A stretch of DNA of 64,000 bases, from NCBI RefSeq assembly GCF_000411255.1, contig NZ_KE150412.1:1375279-1439278 (forward strand), given 5' to 3'. Position numbers and translations under genes: made by a program. This document shows positions 45,820 to 57,700 of the stretch, one piece after another (positions within the stretch are counted from its first letter, which is position 1; each line of letters starts with the position of its first letter). The notes below the pieces were generated by a model. It ran no database searches. It saw only the letters and a program-made list of their open reading frames with translations, and had not been told where the DNA came from. The DNA comes from Paenibacillus sp. HGH0039 (lineage in GTDB: Bacteria; Bacillota; Bacilli; Paenibacillales; NBRC-103111).

Positions 45820-45860
45820 AAAAGCCGGTACGCACAGATTCTTGTGCAGTCCGGCTTTTT
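45820..45860. terminator. Bidirectional terminator between spoVB and DUF421
   Basis: AAAAGCCGG and CCGGCTTTTT enclose an inner stem GCACA / TGTGC. T tracts are on the plus strand and A/T on the other, ending both convergent genes. Confidence 0.85.
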
Positions 45861-45866
45861 CATTGT

Positions 45867-46556
45867 TTAAACCCGGTCCTTTTTATCCACATACAAATAA
45901 CCCCGGTGATCGACGGAACAGAAGAAAACTTCCTTGAAATCGGCTATCCCCTTCTTCTTAAGCTCGCTCTTGAGCCAGAAACGGGTCTGGCCCACTTTTT
46001 GCAAATTATCTTCCTGGACTTTACCGTCCATGACCAGAGCTACGGGCAGCCCCGCATAACGGATGCGCCCGCTCTCGACCGGTCCCATTTCGGGCTTGCG
46101 GCTGGGATGATACTTTTCGACCACACTCAGCTTACCGGATGGCTCCAGGATAGCGAATTCGACATCGGCCACGTTCATAACCTTGTGCTGTCTCAGCTGC
46201 ATCATCAGATCATCGAGGTTGTAGCGCTGTTTGCGCATTTCTTCGCGGTTAAGCTTCCCGTGTTCGATCAGGACGCTGGGACGGCCTTCGAATAACGTGC
46301 GGAAACGCTGGCTTTTGAGCGTAATGAACGCCATCAGCAGTTGAATGAGCACGAGCGTAATCATCGGCACCATTCCGTTAGCCATGGGCATGCGTATGTC
46401 TTCCAGTACAAATACGGCAATTTCGGCAATCATAATCGAAATTACCAGATCGAAAACCGAAAGCTTGCCGATTTCGCGTTTCCCCATAATACGGAGCATG
46501 ACGAAAACGACAAAATAGATCATAACGGTGCGTAAAAAAATCGTCAGCAGTTCCAT
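45867..46556 (-). CDS. DUF421 membrane protein (YrbG/YetF-like)
   Basis: A 229-residue member of the DUF421 family. Three N-terminal helices (about residues 5-80) include VVFVMLRIMGKREIGKLSVFDLVISI; a cytoplasmic domain follows with RPSVLIEHGKLNREEMRKQRYNLDDLMMQLR and VEFAILEPSGKLSVV. Family function is poorly known; in B. subtilis relatives are linked to spore membrane or envelope integrity. GGGAGG precedes the ATG. It is the same neighbour of spoVB as B. subtilis yrbG. Confidence 0.9.
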   Translation of the reverse strand: MELLTIFLRTVMIYFVVFVMLRIMGKREIGKLSVFDLVISIMIAEIAVFVLEDIRMPMANGMVPMITLVLIQLLMAFITLKSQRFRTLFEGRPSVLIEHGKLNREEMRKQRYNLDDLMMQLRQHKVMNVADVEFAILEPSGKLSVVEKYHPSRKPEMGPVESGRIRYAGLPVALVMDGKVQEDNLQKVGQTRFWLKSELKKKGIADFKEVFFCSVDHRGYLYVDKKDRV

Positions 46557-46639
46557 GGTATCCTCCCGGAAGGTCCGTTCTCGGAGTTTACCTGGTAGTC
46601 TGACCGCCCCTCTTCCCCTTCATGCGGCCCCGAAGTCCC

Positions 46640-47959
46640 TCAATTGTTGCCAAACCAGAATCCGACTAAATACAGGGACGCCAGGGTAAGTGAAAATAGA
46701 GAAAACGGCACCCCGATCCGTGCATATTCCCGGAAGGTCAGCCCGTTTTTCCGCGAGCAAGCGACTCCGAAGGCCAGAAGACTGGAAAAAGAACTGAAGC
46801 TGGTCGCATTGGCGCCTAAGTGGATGCCCGAAAGCAGGACATACCAGAGCCTTCCCGCATGATCCGGAGAGACGGCCTGCAATTGTTCACTCACAATCTG
46901 AACGACGGGAACGGAAAATGCGGTCCAGGCCGTCCCGTCCGAAAAAGCCGCGCCGACGGCGGACATCCAGAGAACGGCCAGCACGGCCCGCTGATCGTCT
47001 CCCGAGCTTGCCTTCATCAGCCACCCGGCCGCGGTCTCAAGCACGCCTGTCTGGACGAGAGCACCGGCGATAAGAAGCCAGCCGGCAGTCAGCGCAAGGA
47101 GCGGGACAAAGCCGGCCGCGAAACTTTTGAGGCTTCCCCGTCGTTTAATTACCGATCGGAACAATAGGGCTGCACCAGCTCCGGAAATCCAAATCAGGTC
47201 AAGACCCGACAGATCGGCACAAATATATGCCAGCAGGATCAAACCCAGGGCGATGGCCGGATTGCGGATATCCCCCTTGCTTCCATCCATACCGGAAGCC
47301 GCGGTTTGAAGCTCCCGGAGCCTTTCCGTGCCTACCTTCAGCTTATCGGCATACACCGTCCGGATCATCAGATAAGCGAGAACAAGCAGAACGGCATGGA
47401 GGGGACCCAGCACGAGCCAGACGCCCGTCAGGCCAAGTTCGCCTGCAGTCCCGATCAGCCGCGCCGGCATGGTTCCGGCAACGGAGAGGCCGCTTCCGAG
47501 GTTGCAGGCCAGCATCATGCCGATTACGAACGGAGAAGGCGGTATTTTCCAGGCTCTCGTAAAAGCCAGGAGAAGCGGTAGAAGAGCCGCCATGGCGGTT
47601 AATCCGTCCAGAAGTGCCGACGCGGCGGCGGCCAGCATCATGGACATGGCCAGCATCTTTTGCGGATTCGCCGAAGTCAGCCGGTAAAATCTTACCGCCG
47701 TCAGTTGGAGCCATCCCGCTTCTTCGATTACGGCGGCGATTATTCCCATGGTCAGCGCAAGCGCGAGCGCCCTCCACGGGACGGTCTCTATCACGGCGGC
47801 TGGGGGACCCGCAATTCCGGCCGCCAATAAAACAGCTGCTCCCGCCAGCGGAAACCAGGCGCGGCAGCGGACAAATTTCAGACCCAGACCTACCGCCATC
47901 AGGGCGACGACTGCAGCCGCTGCTGCCTGCCAGCCGGCATTCTGCACAGCTTCATGCAT
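46640..47959 (-). CDS. IT-superfamily (ArsB/NhaD/CitM-like) transporter
   Basis: A 439-residue membrane protein with about 11-12 helices. The layout of two inverted halves and the helix breaks (MMLACNLGSGLSVAGTMPARLIG and SGIHLGANATSFSSFSSLLAFGVACSRKNG) match ion transporter superfamily members such as ArsB, NhaD and CitM. The substrate cannot be assigned, and it lacks a strict arsenite signature or ars neighbours. The ATG at 47959 has GGGGGAC upstream; the frame runs 24 codons further without one. It diverges from the TIGR04086 gene. Confidence 0.75.
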   Translation of the reverse strand: MHEAVQNAGWQAAAAAVVALMAVGLGLKFVRCRAWFPLAGAAVLLAAGIAGPPAAVIETVPWRALALALTMGIIAAVIEEAGWLQLTAVRFYRLTSANPQKMLAMSMMLAAAASALLDGLTAMAALLPLLLAFTRAWKIPPSPFVIGMMLACNLGSGLSVAGTMPARLIGTAGELGLTGVWLVLGPLHAVLLVLAYLMIRTVYADKLKVGTERLRELQTAASGMDGSKGDIRNPAIALGLILLAYICADLSGLDLIWISGAGAALLFRSVIKRRGSLKSFAAGFVPLLALTAGWLLIAGALVQTGVLETAAGWLMKASSGDDQRAVLAVLWMSAVGAAFSDGTAWTAFSVPVVQIVSEQLQAVSPDHAGRLWYVLLSGIHLGANATSFSSFSSLLAFGVACSRKNGLTFREYARIGVPFSLFSLTLASLYLVGFWFGNN

Positions 47960-48078
47960 CTTGTTCCCGTCCCCCTTTCCCACGGAACCGCGTACAAGCG
48001 GAACCTGTACTATTCTTATGAACAGGTCCATAGAATGATGATACCGAAATGTTCTTAAGGGAAAGGGAGGATTATGTC

Positions 48079-48471
48079 ATGATTCCGATTAATAAGGTGA
48101 GCCAGGTCCGTCTATCTTCGCCATTTCTTTCCGGCCTTCTCTATGCGTTCATTATGCTGGTTGCGGGAACTGTATTAACGTCGCTGATCCTGCTTCTCAG
48201 CCGTACGCAAGAGTCTTCGCTTTCCACCCTGGCTTATATCACACACGGGCTTTCCGTTTTTGTAGGAGGCTGGGTTGCGGGTAAACGCGCGGGCCGCAAA
48301 GGCTGGTATTACGGCGGCATGCTGGGCATTTTCTATGCGCTGATCGTCTGGACTATCGGCTTCCTTGCGGTTGATACCGCATTCGATCTGAAAACGCTAG
48401 TCCTGGCCGGATTCGCTTTCGTTGCCGGTGCGCTCGGCGGTATGATCGGCGTTAATTCCAGCAGTAAATAA
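48079..48471 (+). CDS. TIGR04086 family membrane protein
   Basis: A 130-residue protein with four hydrophobic segments (GLLYAFIMLVAGTVLTSLILL, YITHGLSVFVGGWVAG, GGMLGIFYALIVWTIG and LVLAGFAFVAGALGGMIGV). The GWVAGKRAGRKGWYYGG stretch is typical of TIGR04086 proteins (YrzE in B. subtilis, also between spoVB/yrbG and yajC). Function unknown. The ATG at 48079 has GGAGG eight bases upstream. Confidence 0.86.
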   Translation: MIPINKVSQVRLSSPFLSGLLYAFIMLVAGTVLTSLILLLSRTQESSLSTLAYITHGLSVFVGGWVAGKRAGRKGWYYGGMLGIFYALIVWTIGFLAVDTAFDLKTLVLAGFAFVAGALGGMIGVNSSSK

Positions 48472-48564
48472 TGGAGCGACCCCTGAAATTGCACACCTAC
48501 TACTCCGACTATGATATAATATCTTAGTTCTCTTATACCTTTTTGAATTTTAGGGGGAAATGCA

Positions 48565-49410
48565 ATGTATCCGTTACAATCCATGACCCACGCAACCGTA
48601 TATATTGTGATTTCCATCTACGTTCTCCTGTACTTGTCTTTGCGGAAAAATCCGTTTTTTGTCGCAGGAGCATTCGTACAGGACTTTTTCACAAAGCGGA
48701 AGTTTTTCTTTCATTTTGCGGCGGTCATGGCTATTCTCTTTTTCAACAAAGTCGAGCTTTGGATTGAATCCAAAATGCACTACACAGCCGATTTCACGGC
48801 AAAAATACACGGGCTGGAAGGAGACTTCGTAGCAGGTTTCCAGCACTTGTTCTATAACAATACCGTCACTCTGGTTACCAGTATTTTTTATGTGATCGTA
48901 TTTCCCTGTCTCATGATCGTATCGATTCTGATTTATACGTACCAGAAGAAATACCGTCTTTTTTATGCGCTTTGCTATACGGTCATGATCAATTACATCA
49001 TCGCCATTCCGTTTTATTTGTTCTTCCCCGTCCAGGAAGTGTGGGCGTTCCATCCCAACGTAAAGCTGCTGATCTTGGAAGTATTTCCTAAATTCGAAGC
49101 GGAATACCGGCCTTTGTCCGGGCTCGACAATTGTTTCCCGAGCCTGCACACTTCCATTTCCGTTTCCATGGCGCTGCTTGCCAGCCGTTCCCGGAACCGG
49201 CTTTGGAAATGGTTTTCCCTCCTCAGCTGCGTGGTGATTATCTTCTCGATCTTCTACCTGGGAATCCACTGGCTGACCGACATGTGCGGCGGTGTCCTTC
49301 TCGGTGTGTTCGCGGCCCGTCTCGGCCTGAGCATCAGCGAAGAGCGTCCGTTCTTCAGTAGAGTTCTTCTGCCGCAGCGCAGGCTCCAGAAGCAGGAAGT
49401 CAGCGAATAA
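48565..49410 (+). CDS. PAP2 superfamily phosphatase
   Basis: A 281-residue integral membrane protein with about six helices. The PAP2 active-site motifs are present: PLSGLDNCFPSLHTS (the PSxH element) and YLGIHWLTDMCGG (the HxxxD element). The arrangement resembles inositol-phosphoceramide-synthase-like PAP2_3 proteins. A lipid phosphatase or phosphotransferase role on the outer leaflet is likely, substrate unknown. A GGGGG site precedes the ATG. It is 94 bases after the TIGR04086 gene and ends at a bidirectional terminator shared with yajC. Confidence 0.85.
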   Translation: MYPLQSMTHATVYIVISIYVLLYLSLRKNPFFVAGAFVQDFFTKRKFFFHFAAVMAILFFNKVELWIESKMHYTADFTAKIHGLEGDFVAGFQHLFYNNTVTLVTSIFYVIVFPCLMIVSILIYTYQKKYRLFYALCYTVMINYIIAIPFYLFFPVQEVWAFHPNVKLLILEVFPKFEAEYRPLSGLDNCFPSLHTSISVSMALLASRSRNRLWKWFSLLSCVVIIFSIFYLGIHWLTDMCGGVLLGVFAARLGLSISEERPFFSRVLLPQRRLQKQEVSE

Positions 49411-49435
49411 TTGGTGAAGTAGCTTGCGGATACGT

Positions 49436-49482
49436 AAAAAAGGCGAGTTCCTTAGACCGGTCGGTCGAGGAACTCGCCTTTT
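49436..49482. terminator. Bidirectional terminator between PAP2 and yajC
   Basis: Six A, GGCGAGTTCCT, a self-complementary centre (GACCGGTCGGTC), AGGAACTCGCC and TTTT. The 11-bp stem can end both genes. Confidence 0.9.
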
Positions 49483-49499
49483 GTGTATGTGATTCGCTC

Positions 49500-49820
49500 T
49501 TATTTTTTCTCTTCTGCAACCGCGCTGCTCGTTACAACGGTGTTAATCGCGGAACGGTCGAATGTCATTTTGGTCGCATCGTTAACGCGCAGAACGACGA
49601 TGTCATCGGTAATCTCCAGGATCGTGCCGTGCAGGCCTCCGATTGTAACGATCTTGTCGTTTTTCTTCAAGTTAGCCAGCATCATGTTGCGGGTTTTCGT
49701 CCGCTTCTGCTGCGGGCGGATCAGCAGGAAATAAAGAACCAGGAACATCAAAATAAGCGGAATGTACGTCACTAAGCTTCCGTACGGACTAGCATTGGCT
49801 GCTGCGGCCAGATTGGACAT
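49500..49820 (-). CDS. yajC: Preprotein translocase subunit YajC
   Basis: A 106-residue single-pass membrane protein (helix about 16-36, PLILMFLVLYFLLIRPQQKR) followed by the YajC cytoplasmic domain (LKKNDKIVTIGGLHGTILEI and DDIVVLRV). It associates with SecD and SecF. AAGGAGG precedes the ATG. It is the last gene of the spoIID-like-queA-tgt-yajC series. Confidence 0.95.
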   Translation of the reverse strand: MSNLAAAANASPYGSLVTYIPLILMFLVLYFLLIRPQQKRTKTRNMMLANLKKNDKIVTIGGLHGTILEITDDIVVLRVNDATKMTFDRSAINTVVTSSAVAEEKK

Positions 49821-49839
49821 CGTTGAGATCCTCCTTCAG

Positions 49840-52118
<2,279 letters not shown>

Positions 52119-52127
52119 TTATGTCTC

Positions 52128-54200
52128 TCATTCCTTAGTCGTCCAAACTCCGGTATAGTAAGTTTGTAAAATTTCGGTGTAGGTTTTCCCCTGTTCCGCC
52201 AGACCTCTGGCTCCCCATTGGGACATGCCGAGTCCGTGCCCGTTGCCTGTCCCGCGGATCACGAAGCCGGCCGCGCCCGATGCGACGCTGCGCACCTGGC
52301 TGTCCGCTCCCATGACGAACAGGTCGGCCCCCGCTTTTTGCGGTTTGGCCTGGGTTCCCCCGATAACCTGGACAGAACCCGCCGTTTGAGCGGTCGGTTT
52401 ACCGTCTGCACCAACTATAGTATACCTTCCCGGTTCCTCAATTTCAAACAGGGTACTGGGCAGGCCGCCCAAAACATTTCGCAGGTCGTTCGGGTATTTG
52501 ACCTTCACCACTTCCCCGTTTGCTTTCAGCTCGGTAGCTCGTCCGGACGGTCCTCTTTTGCTTACTTCCAGCGACTGGAGAGGTCCGTTCAGCTTGACTC
52601 CCGCACCTGTGAGCAGCTTCTCCATCTGGGCGCGGTCGTACACCCTGAACCAGCTGTAGGAATTTGACTCCGTCACCTGTTCCAGCAGGGTGACACGCTC
52701 CTTGTCCTTAAGCTGGGCGACTGCCGGAGAGCTGGCGCTGTCCGTGCTCGGCAGCGTGCGGACATTTACGCCTCCTTGCGTGGATGCGGCTATTTCAAGA
52801 CCGGCCGCGCTCTTCTCGCCCGTTTTCTTCAGGTAAGTGCCGCTGACATAGCCGGTCTCTCCGGAAAGCAGAGCAACCCGGTACCAGACAGGCTTGCCTT
52901 TAGCCGCCCCCTCGTCGGGACTGGCTACGCTTTTCAGATAGGGAACCGCATTGCCCCAGATTTCGGAAGCGTCGGCAGTCTGCCCGCCGGAATTGGAGGA
53001 GTACAAAGGATCTCCGATAATCCCCGACTTGTCCACCAGCACTTCACCTTTAGTCGCATCGACCGCCTGACGGACGATCTCGGCTTCGCGGAGCATTCCT
53101 CTATAAGCTTGGTCTGTAGTCGAATCGCTAAGATGAGCGATGCCGTATTTCATCCCTTTTTTAATCGCAAACGTACGAGCGGCAACCGCCTGCGCTTTCA
53201 ACGCTTCCAGCGGAAAGCTGCCGTCCATCTCGGAGCTGACCACGGAGTACAGGTACTCTTCGAACGGAAGCTCGTTAACAAGTGCGAATTTGCCGTTGTA
53301 GCGGCTGATTTCCATGCTGCCCCGGTAGACCTGATTCGACTTTTCGGTTACTTTGATTCCGGCACCGTTGCCGTCAAGCCAGGTTTTCTGCGAGCCCGCA
53401 CCCGAGAAATAATGGGGAACCGCCGCTGCAGCGGCCGTGGCGTCCGCCCGTTTGATCAGGTACGCCGATGCCGTATCGGCCGGCTGCAGGGCTACGCCCG
53501 GCAAAGCGGCTTTGACGGCGGCCAGCCCGGCCTCGTCCGCCTCGCCGCCTACCCATACACTGTACCCGGCTTGTCCCGAACCGTCCGACGTCAGGACGAC
53601 GTCGGCGTCCGCTCCTGCCTGGGAGACGGCCGCAGCCTGCTTCTCCGCTTCGGCGGCCGTGGCATACGTGCCGGCAGACCAATGCAGAGGCCCGGACAGA
53701 ACCGCTTGCGCGGAACCGGTAGCCTTGACCGCTTTGGCTTTCGCCGCGTTGGCCGTTTCCTTTGCCGCATAGCTGCCGTAGTATACCTGATACACGGCAG
53801 CTCCCTTTTTGGAGCGGTTGATGATGTAGGCGCGATCGGAAGGCGAGCTCTGGAGCTTGTCGTAAGCGGCTTTCGCCTCACTCCAGTTCGCCGTTTCCAG
53901 CACGCGGACCCCGTAACCGTCCAGGGAGGCTTTCAGGGTTGCGCCGCCCTCCGCCGCAAGGTTCACAACCCCGGCGGGGGTACGCACTCCCAGCTTAAAG
54001 CCTTTGTCCGATGAGAGGGTGACCACCTGCTCGGGAGTACGGTAGCTTTCATGTTCGATAAAAAGGCCGACCCGAATCGTATCGAGTTTCGGAACCGCTG
54101 CTTGTAGCGGGAGCGCGGCGCTGCCGAACAATCCCGCTGCCAGCACCAGCGCCAGCAAGGCGGCCGTGACCACTTTCCAGCTTATCCGGCTGTTCTTCAT
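52128..54200 (-). CDS. Exported SpoIID/LytB domain protein with SPOR-like and SH3-like regions
   Basis: A 690-residue exported protein. The signal peptide is about residues 1-32. SPOR-like stretches (YQVYYGSYAAKETANAAK and YSVWVGGEADEAGLAAVK) occupy about 130-260; the SpoIID domain follows (ELPFEEYLYSVVSSEMDGSFPLEALKAQAVAARTF, with the catalytic Glu in SSEM), an SH3-like region with GGVNVRTLPS at about 470-510, and the C-terminal GNGHGLGMSQWGARGLAEQG. SpoIID enzymes are lytic transglycosylases of denuded glycan. The ATG at 54200 has AAAGGA upstream. It leads the queA-tgt-yajC genes. Confidence 0.88.
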   Translation of the reverse strand: MKNSRISWKVVTAALLALVLAAGLFGSAALPLQAAVPKLDTIRVGLFIEHESYRTPEQVVTLSSDKGFKLGVRTPAGVVNLAAEGGATLKASLDGYGVRVLETANWSEAKAAYDKLQSSPSDRAYIINRSKKGAAVYQVYYGSYAAKETANAAKAKAVKATGSAQAVLSGPLHWSAGTYATAAEAEKQAAAVSQAGADADVVLTSDGSGQAGYSVWVGGEADEAGLAAVKAALPGVALQPADTASAYLIKRADATAAAAAVPHYFSGAGSQKTWLDGNGAGIKVTEKSNQVYRGSMEISRYNGKFALVNELPFEEYLYSVVSSEMDGSFPLEALKAQAVAARTFAIKKGMKYGIAHLSDSTTDQAYRGMLREAEIVRQAVDATKGEVLVDKSGIIGDPLYSSNSGGQTADASEIWGNAVPYLKSVASPDEGAAKGKPVWYRVALLSGETGYVSGTYLKKTGEKSAAGLEIAASTQGGVNVRTLPSTDSASSPAVAQLKDKERVTLLEQVTESNSYSWFRVYDRAQMEKLLTGAGVKLNGPLQSLEVSKRGPSGRATELKANGEVVKVKYPNDLRNVLGGLPSTLFEIEEPGRYTIVGADGKPTAQTAGSVQVIGGTQAKPQKAGADLFVMGADSQVRSVASGAAGFVIRGTGNGHGLGMSQWGARGLAEQGKTYTEILQTYYTGVWTTKE

Positions 54201-54260
54201 AGGTGCAAACAATCCTTTCCGTTTGGGGATATGAGTCTGGTAAATGAATCCAACTCTAGT

Positions 54261-54290
54261 ATTCTATCAACTATTAGACGCAGTTTTCAA
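54261..54290 (-). promoter_or_regulatory. Promoter of the SpoIID-like/queA/tgt/yajC operon
   Basis: Minus-strand TTGAAA (54290-54285), 18 bases, TAGAAT (54266-54261), about 60 bases upstream of the start codon. Confidence 0.7.
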
Positions 54291-54396
54291 CGATAAGTTG
54301 TGACAAAATACGGCAAAAGTCCGAATACCGAGCCGGGTGTCTATATTTTTATATCGGCTAACGGATGCGTAAATGCAAGAGCTGTTTGGGACGAAT

Positions 54397-54427
54397 GAAG
54401 GCCAGCCGGTGCTTTCGGCTGGCCTTC
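54397..54427. repeat. Perfect 12-bp inverted repeat between divergent genes
   Basis: GAAGGCCAGCCG and its complement with a 7-base loop. It resembles a terminator stem but no strong T tract follows on either strand, and no gene ends here. Confidence 0.7.
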
Positions 54428-54648
54428 TAAATTTCTGTCTATCAATGAGTGCTTTGTAACTGACTCCGTTTTACACGTTCACTTGCACAATAAGGATAAA
54501 TCCGAGAGCAACGACGTTTACATGAGAAAGAATGAGCGATTCCGCCTCGGTCGCAAGCACGATCCAGAAGCGCTTGTTTACTAATCCATTCATATTTCCG
54601 TCACAATTGTATCGTTCATGGTCGAACTTTATCGTTTTTTGGAGGAAA

Positions 54649-54711
54649 ATGCTGGATAAAGGCGAATCAATTATTGGAATAATCATCCAGTCATACTGCG
54701 AAAGGTGTTGA
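54649..54711 (+). CDS. Possible 20-residue leader peptide before the propeller/SLH gene
   Basis: A short frame begins MLDKGESIIGIII and ends with a Cys codon and TGA four bases before the ATG of the large SLH gene. It has a strong GGAGG site three bases upstream. The main gene's own ribosome site (AAAGGTG) lies inside this frame's end, so translation of the two may be coupled. Confidence 0.4.
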   Translation: MLDKGESIIGIIIQSYCERC

Positions 54712-54715
54712 AGCA

Positions 54716-57700
54716 ATGAACCTGAAATTGCGCAAACGAAGATTAACCCCTATGTTTTTGGCTTTCCTGCTTTTCTTTTTATCTGTTATGCCGGTGCCGT
54801 TTGGCATTAACAAGGCTATGGCCGCAACGAATTGGCAGCCGATTGGGAACTCTACAGTCGGTTTAAATGTGGACGTTACACAAGAAACGTCAAGTCCCAG
54901 TCTCATTCAATTTAACAACGAAGTTTACGCAGCGTGGTCTGAATCTGTGGGCTACACCCAGAAAACGATTCATATCAAAAAGTATGACGGTACGAAATGG
55001 GACTATGTTGGCGGAGGCGTTGGCTTCCATGCTAATCCCTCAGCTACCGCAACTGGTCCTGTCATGACGGTTTACAATAATGAACTATACATAACATGGT
55101 ATGAATTATCGAACATAGGTAATCAGATAAGAGTCAAAAAGTATAATGGTTCTAATTGGACCTTTGTAGACGGCGGAGGCAGCACCGGTCTGAATATGAA
55201 TCCTCCCGCTGTCGCGTATATCCCTCATCTAGTTGTCTATAAAAACGAACTCTACATTATATGGGTCGAGGATACCAATGGATATTATCAAATCAGAGTA
55301 AAAAAATTTAACGGTTCGGTCTGGACATCGGCAGATGGCGGCGGTGACGACGGATTAAATGCGAACCCTTCATTGCATGCGGGTTCCCCCGCGTCAGTTG
55401 TATATAACGGTAACTTATACGTATCTTGGAGTGAAAGCGACTGGCCTAAATCCCGAGTGCGGGTCAAAAAGTACGACGGCTCAACTTGGTCTTTTGTCGA
55501 CGGGCCTAACGGTTTGAATAACAACGATTCTTCCTATGCAGAAAGCCCTAGTCTGAAAGTATTTAACAACGATTTGTATGCTGCATATTCTGAAGATAAC
55601 GGATCGGGAAAACAACTCCGGGTAAAGAAGTTTGACGGATCGAGTTGGGCATCTGCTGATGGCGGCGGCAGTGTCGGATTAAATGTGAACGCTTCGAAAA
55701 ATGCAAGGTTCCCTATTTTGGATGTTTACAACAATACACTTTACTTGATTTGGTCGGAGGTAAACGGCAATAATTTTGGCGGAGAAATCCGGGTTAAAAA
55801 ATATGACGGCAATAATTGGGGTGAGGCTAGCCAGGGCATTTTCGCTATGAATACGTCGCAGCCTAATGCAATGCATCTCCAATTGTCCGCAACTCGTGAT
55901 AGTCTATACGCTGCTTGGATTGAATTTAACGGCTATCAGAACCAAGTCAGGGTCATGAAGTATGATGGTGCCACATGGTTACCCGCTTATGAAGAGATTA
56001 ATGTCGGGTTAAATGGAAATCTAATAGACGCATATGATCCTGATTTAAAAGAATATAATGGTGAACTATACGCCGCATGGGTCGAAGCAGGGAAGATTAA
56101 AGTTAACAAATATTCCAATGGAATCGTTTTGCCCGTATCTGAGTCCCAAGGCTTGAATGTGGATCCGACAAAAGAGGCTGCAAGTCCGAAACTTGCCGTA
56201 TTCCAAAATCAGTTATACGCATCCTGGATAGAACGCGACAATGCAAACGTCTGGGTACTGCGTGTCAAAAAATTCGTGGACGGATATACTTGGATAAACG
56301 ACGAGGATTGTTGCAGAAACGGATTAAACGCCGATCCTCGCAACGAAGCTTTGTTCCCTAATCTATTGACAACGGATGACGGAATGTATGCGGTATGGGC
56401 CGAAGCAGGCAGTGTGGGATACGACATTCAAGTGAAGAAATTCGATGGAACCTGGAGATCGCTTGGTCGAGCCGCTTCGCATACGTTCGGCGATCCGAGC
56501 TTAGCCATGTTCCAGAACGAATTATACGGATCTTGGTTAGAGCTGAACGGGAACAGTTACCAAACGAGAGTTAAAAAGTTTAATGGACAAGAGTGGGTAT
56601 ATGCAGATAACGGAGAGGTTGGCGGTACCGACGACGTTTCCAGCTCTTTAATCGTGTTCAATAATGAATTGTACGTGGTGTGGGGTGAGAACAGCAGTGA
56701 TCGAATTCTTCTGAAAGTAAAGCGTTTCGACGGAACCAGATGGGAGTCGGTTGAGAACATTGCGGATTCCAGCGGGGGTAAAAGTCTCTCTGCTCTGAAG
56801 GTATACGGCGATACACTGTTTGCGACTTGGACGGAATGGACTGGACGGGCCGAACGAGTACGCGTTAAACAGTTTAACGGTACAAGTTGGTATGCTGCTG
56901 ACGACGGCGGTGCGAACGGTCTAAATGTGGATTCATCGAGACGGGCAGTAGCTCCTGTTATGGAAGTACATAACGGTGATCTTTACGTTTCCTGGTTTGA
57001 ATATAACGGGGTGTCTAACCAAATACGAATGGCTCGTTATACGGGAGCCATTATCCCGCCCGATCCGTCGGTACCACCGGTTAATCCGGTAATTCCGGCG
57101 CCCCCGACGGGACTTGTTGCAACACCGGGAGACGGACAAGCGTTCTTGCAGTGGGATAGTGTTACAGGCGCTACTTATTATCAGGTATACCAAGGAACAT
57201 CACCGGGCAGCTACGGCTCCTCCTCGGCAGTGACGGTGAGCGGAGCCACTTACTCTACTCTCATTACCGGCCTCTCGAATGCCTCAACCTATTATTTTGC
57301 GGTTCAGGCAGGCAATGCGGATGGAGTCAGCCCGCTTTCGGCAGAAGTGAGTGTCATGCCGCAGGCGGGTCATAAAACAGATTTGCACACATTGGCTTTG
57401 TCTCAGGGAACGCTTACCCCTGCTTTCGATTTCAGGACTCTCGCCTACACGGCCGAAGTTCCGAACAGCGTCTCGTCGTTAACGGTGACCGCTTCGGTTT
57501 ACGATCCTCTTTCGACGCTAAAGGTGAATGGAGCGGCAGTTCTGAGCGGTCAAAAGAGCAGCCCCATTAATCTTGCTGTAGGAAGCAATATCATCTCTGC
57601 TGAAGTGACTGCAGCGGACGGAGCGACGAAAACTTATATGGTTAACGTAACACGGGAGGCCGCATCCTCGTCATCGGGAGGAAATTCGTCCGGTTCCGAC

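Noticed and set aside
54471..54593. Minus-strand 40-codon frame beginning MNGLVNKRFWIVLA with a hydrophobic tail
   Set aside because: Weak ribosome site, no known family, and it lies in an AT-richer intergenic stretch; could be a gene remnant but cannot be supported.
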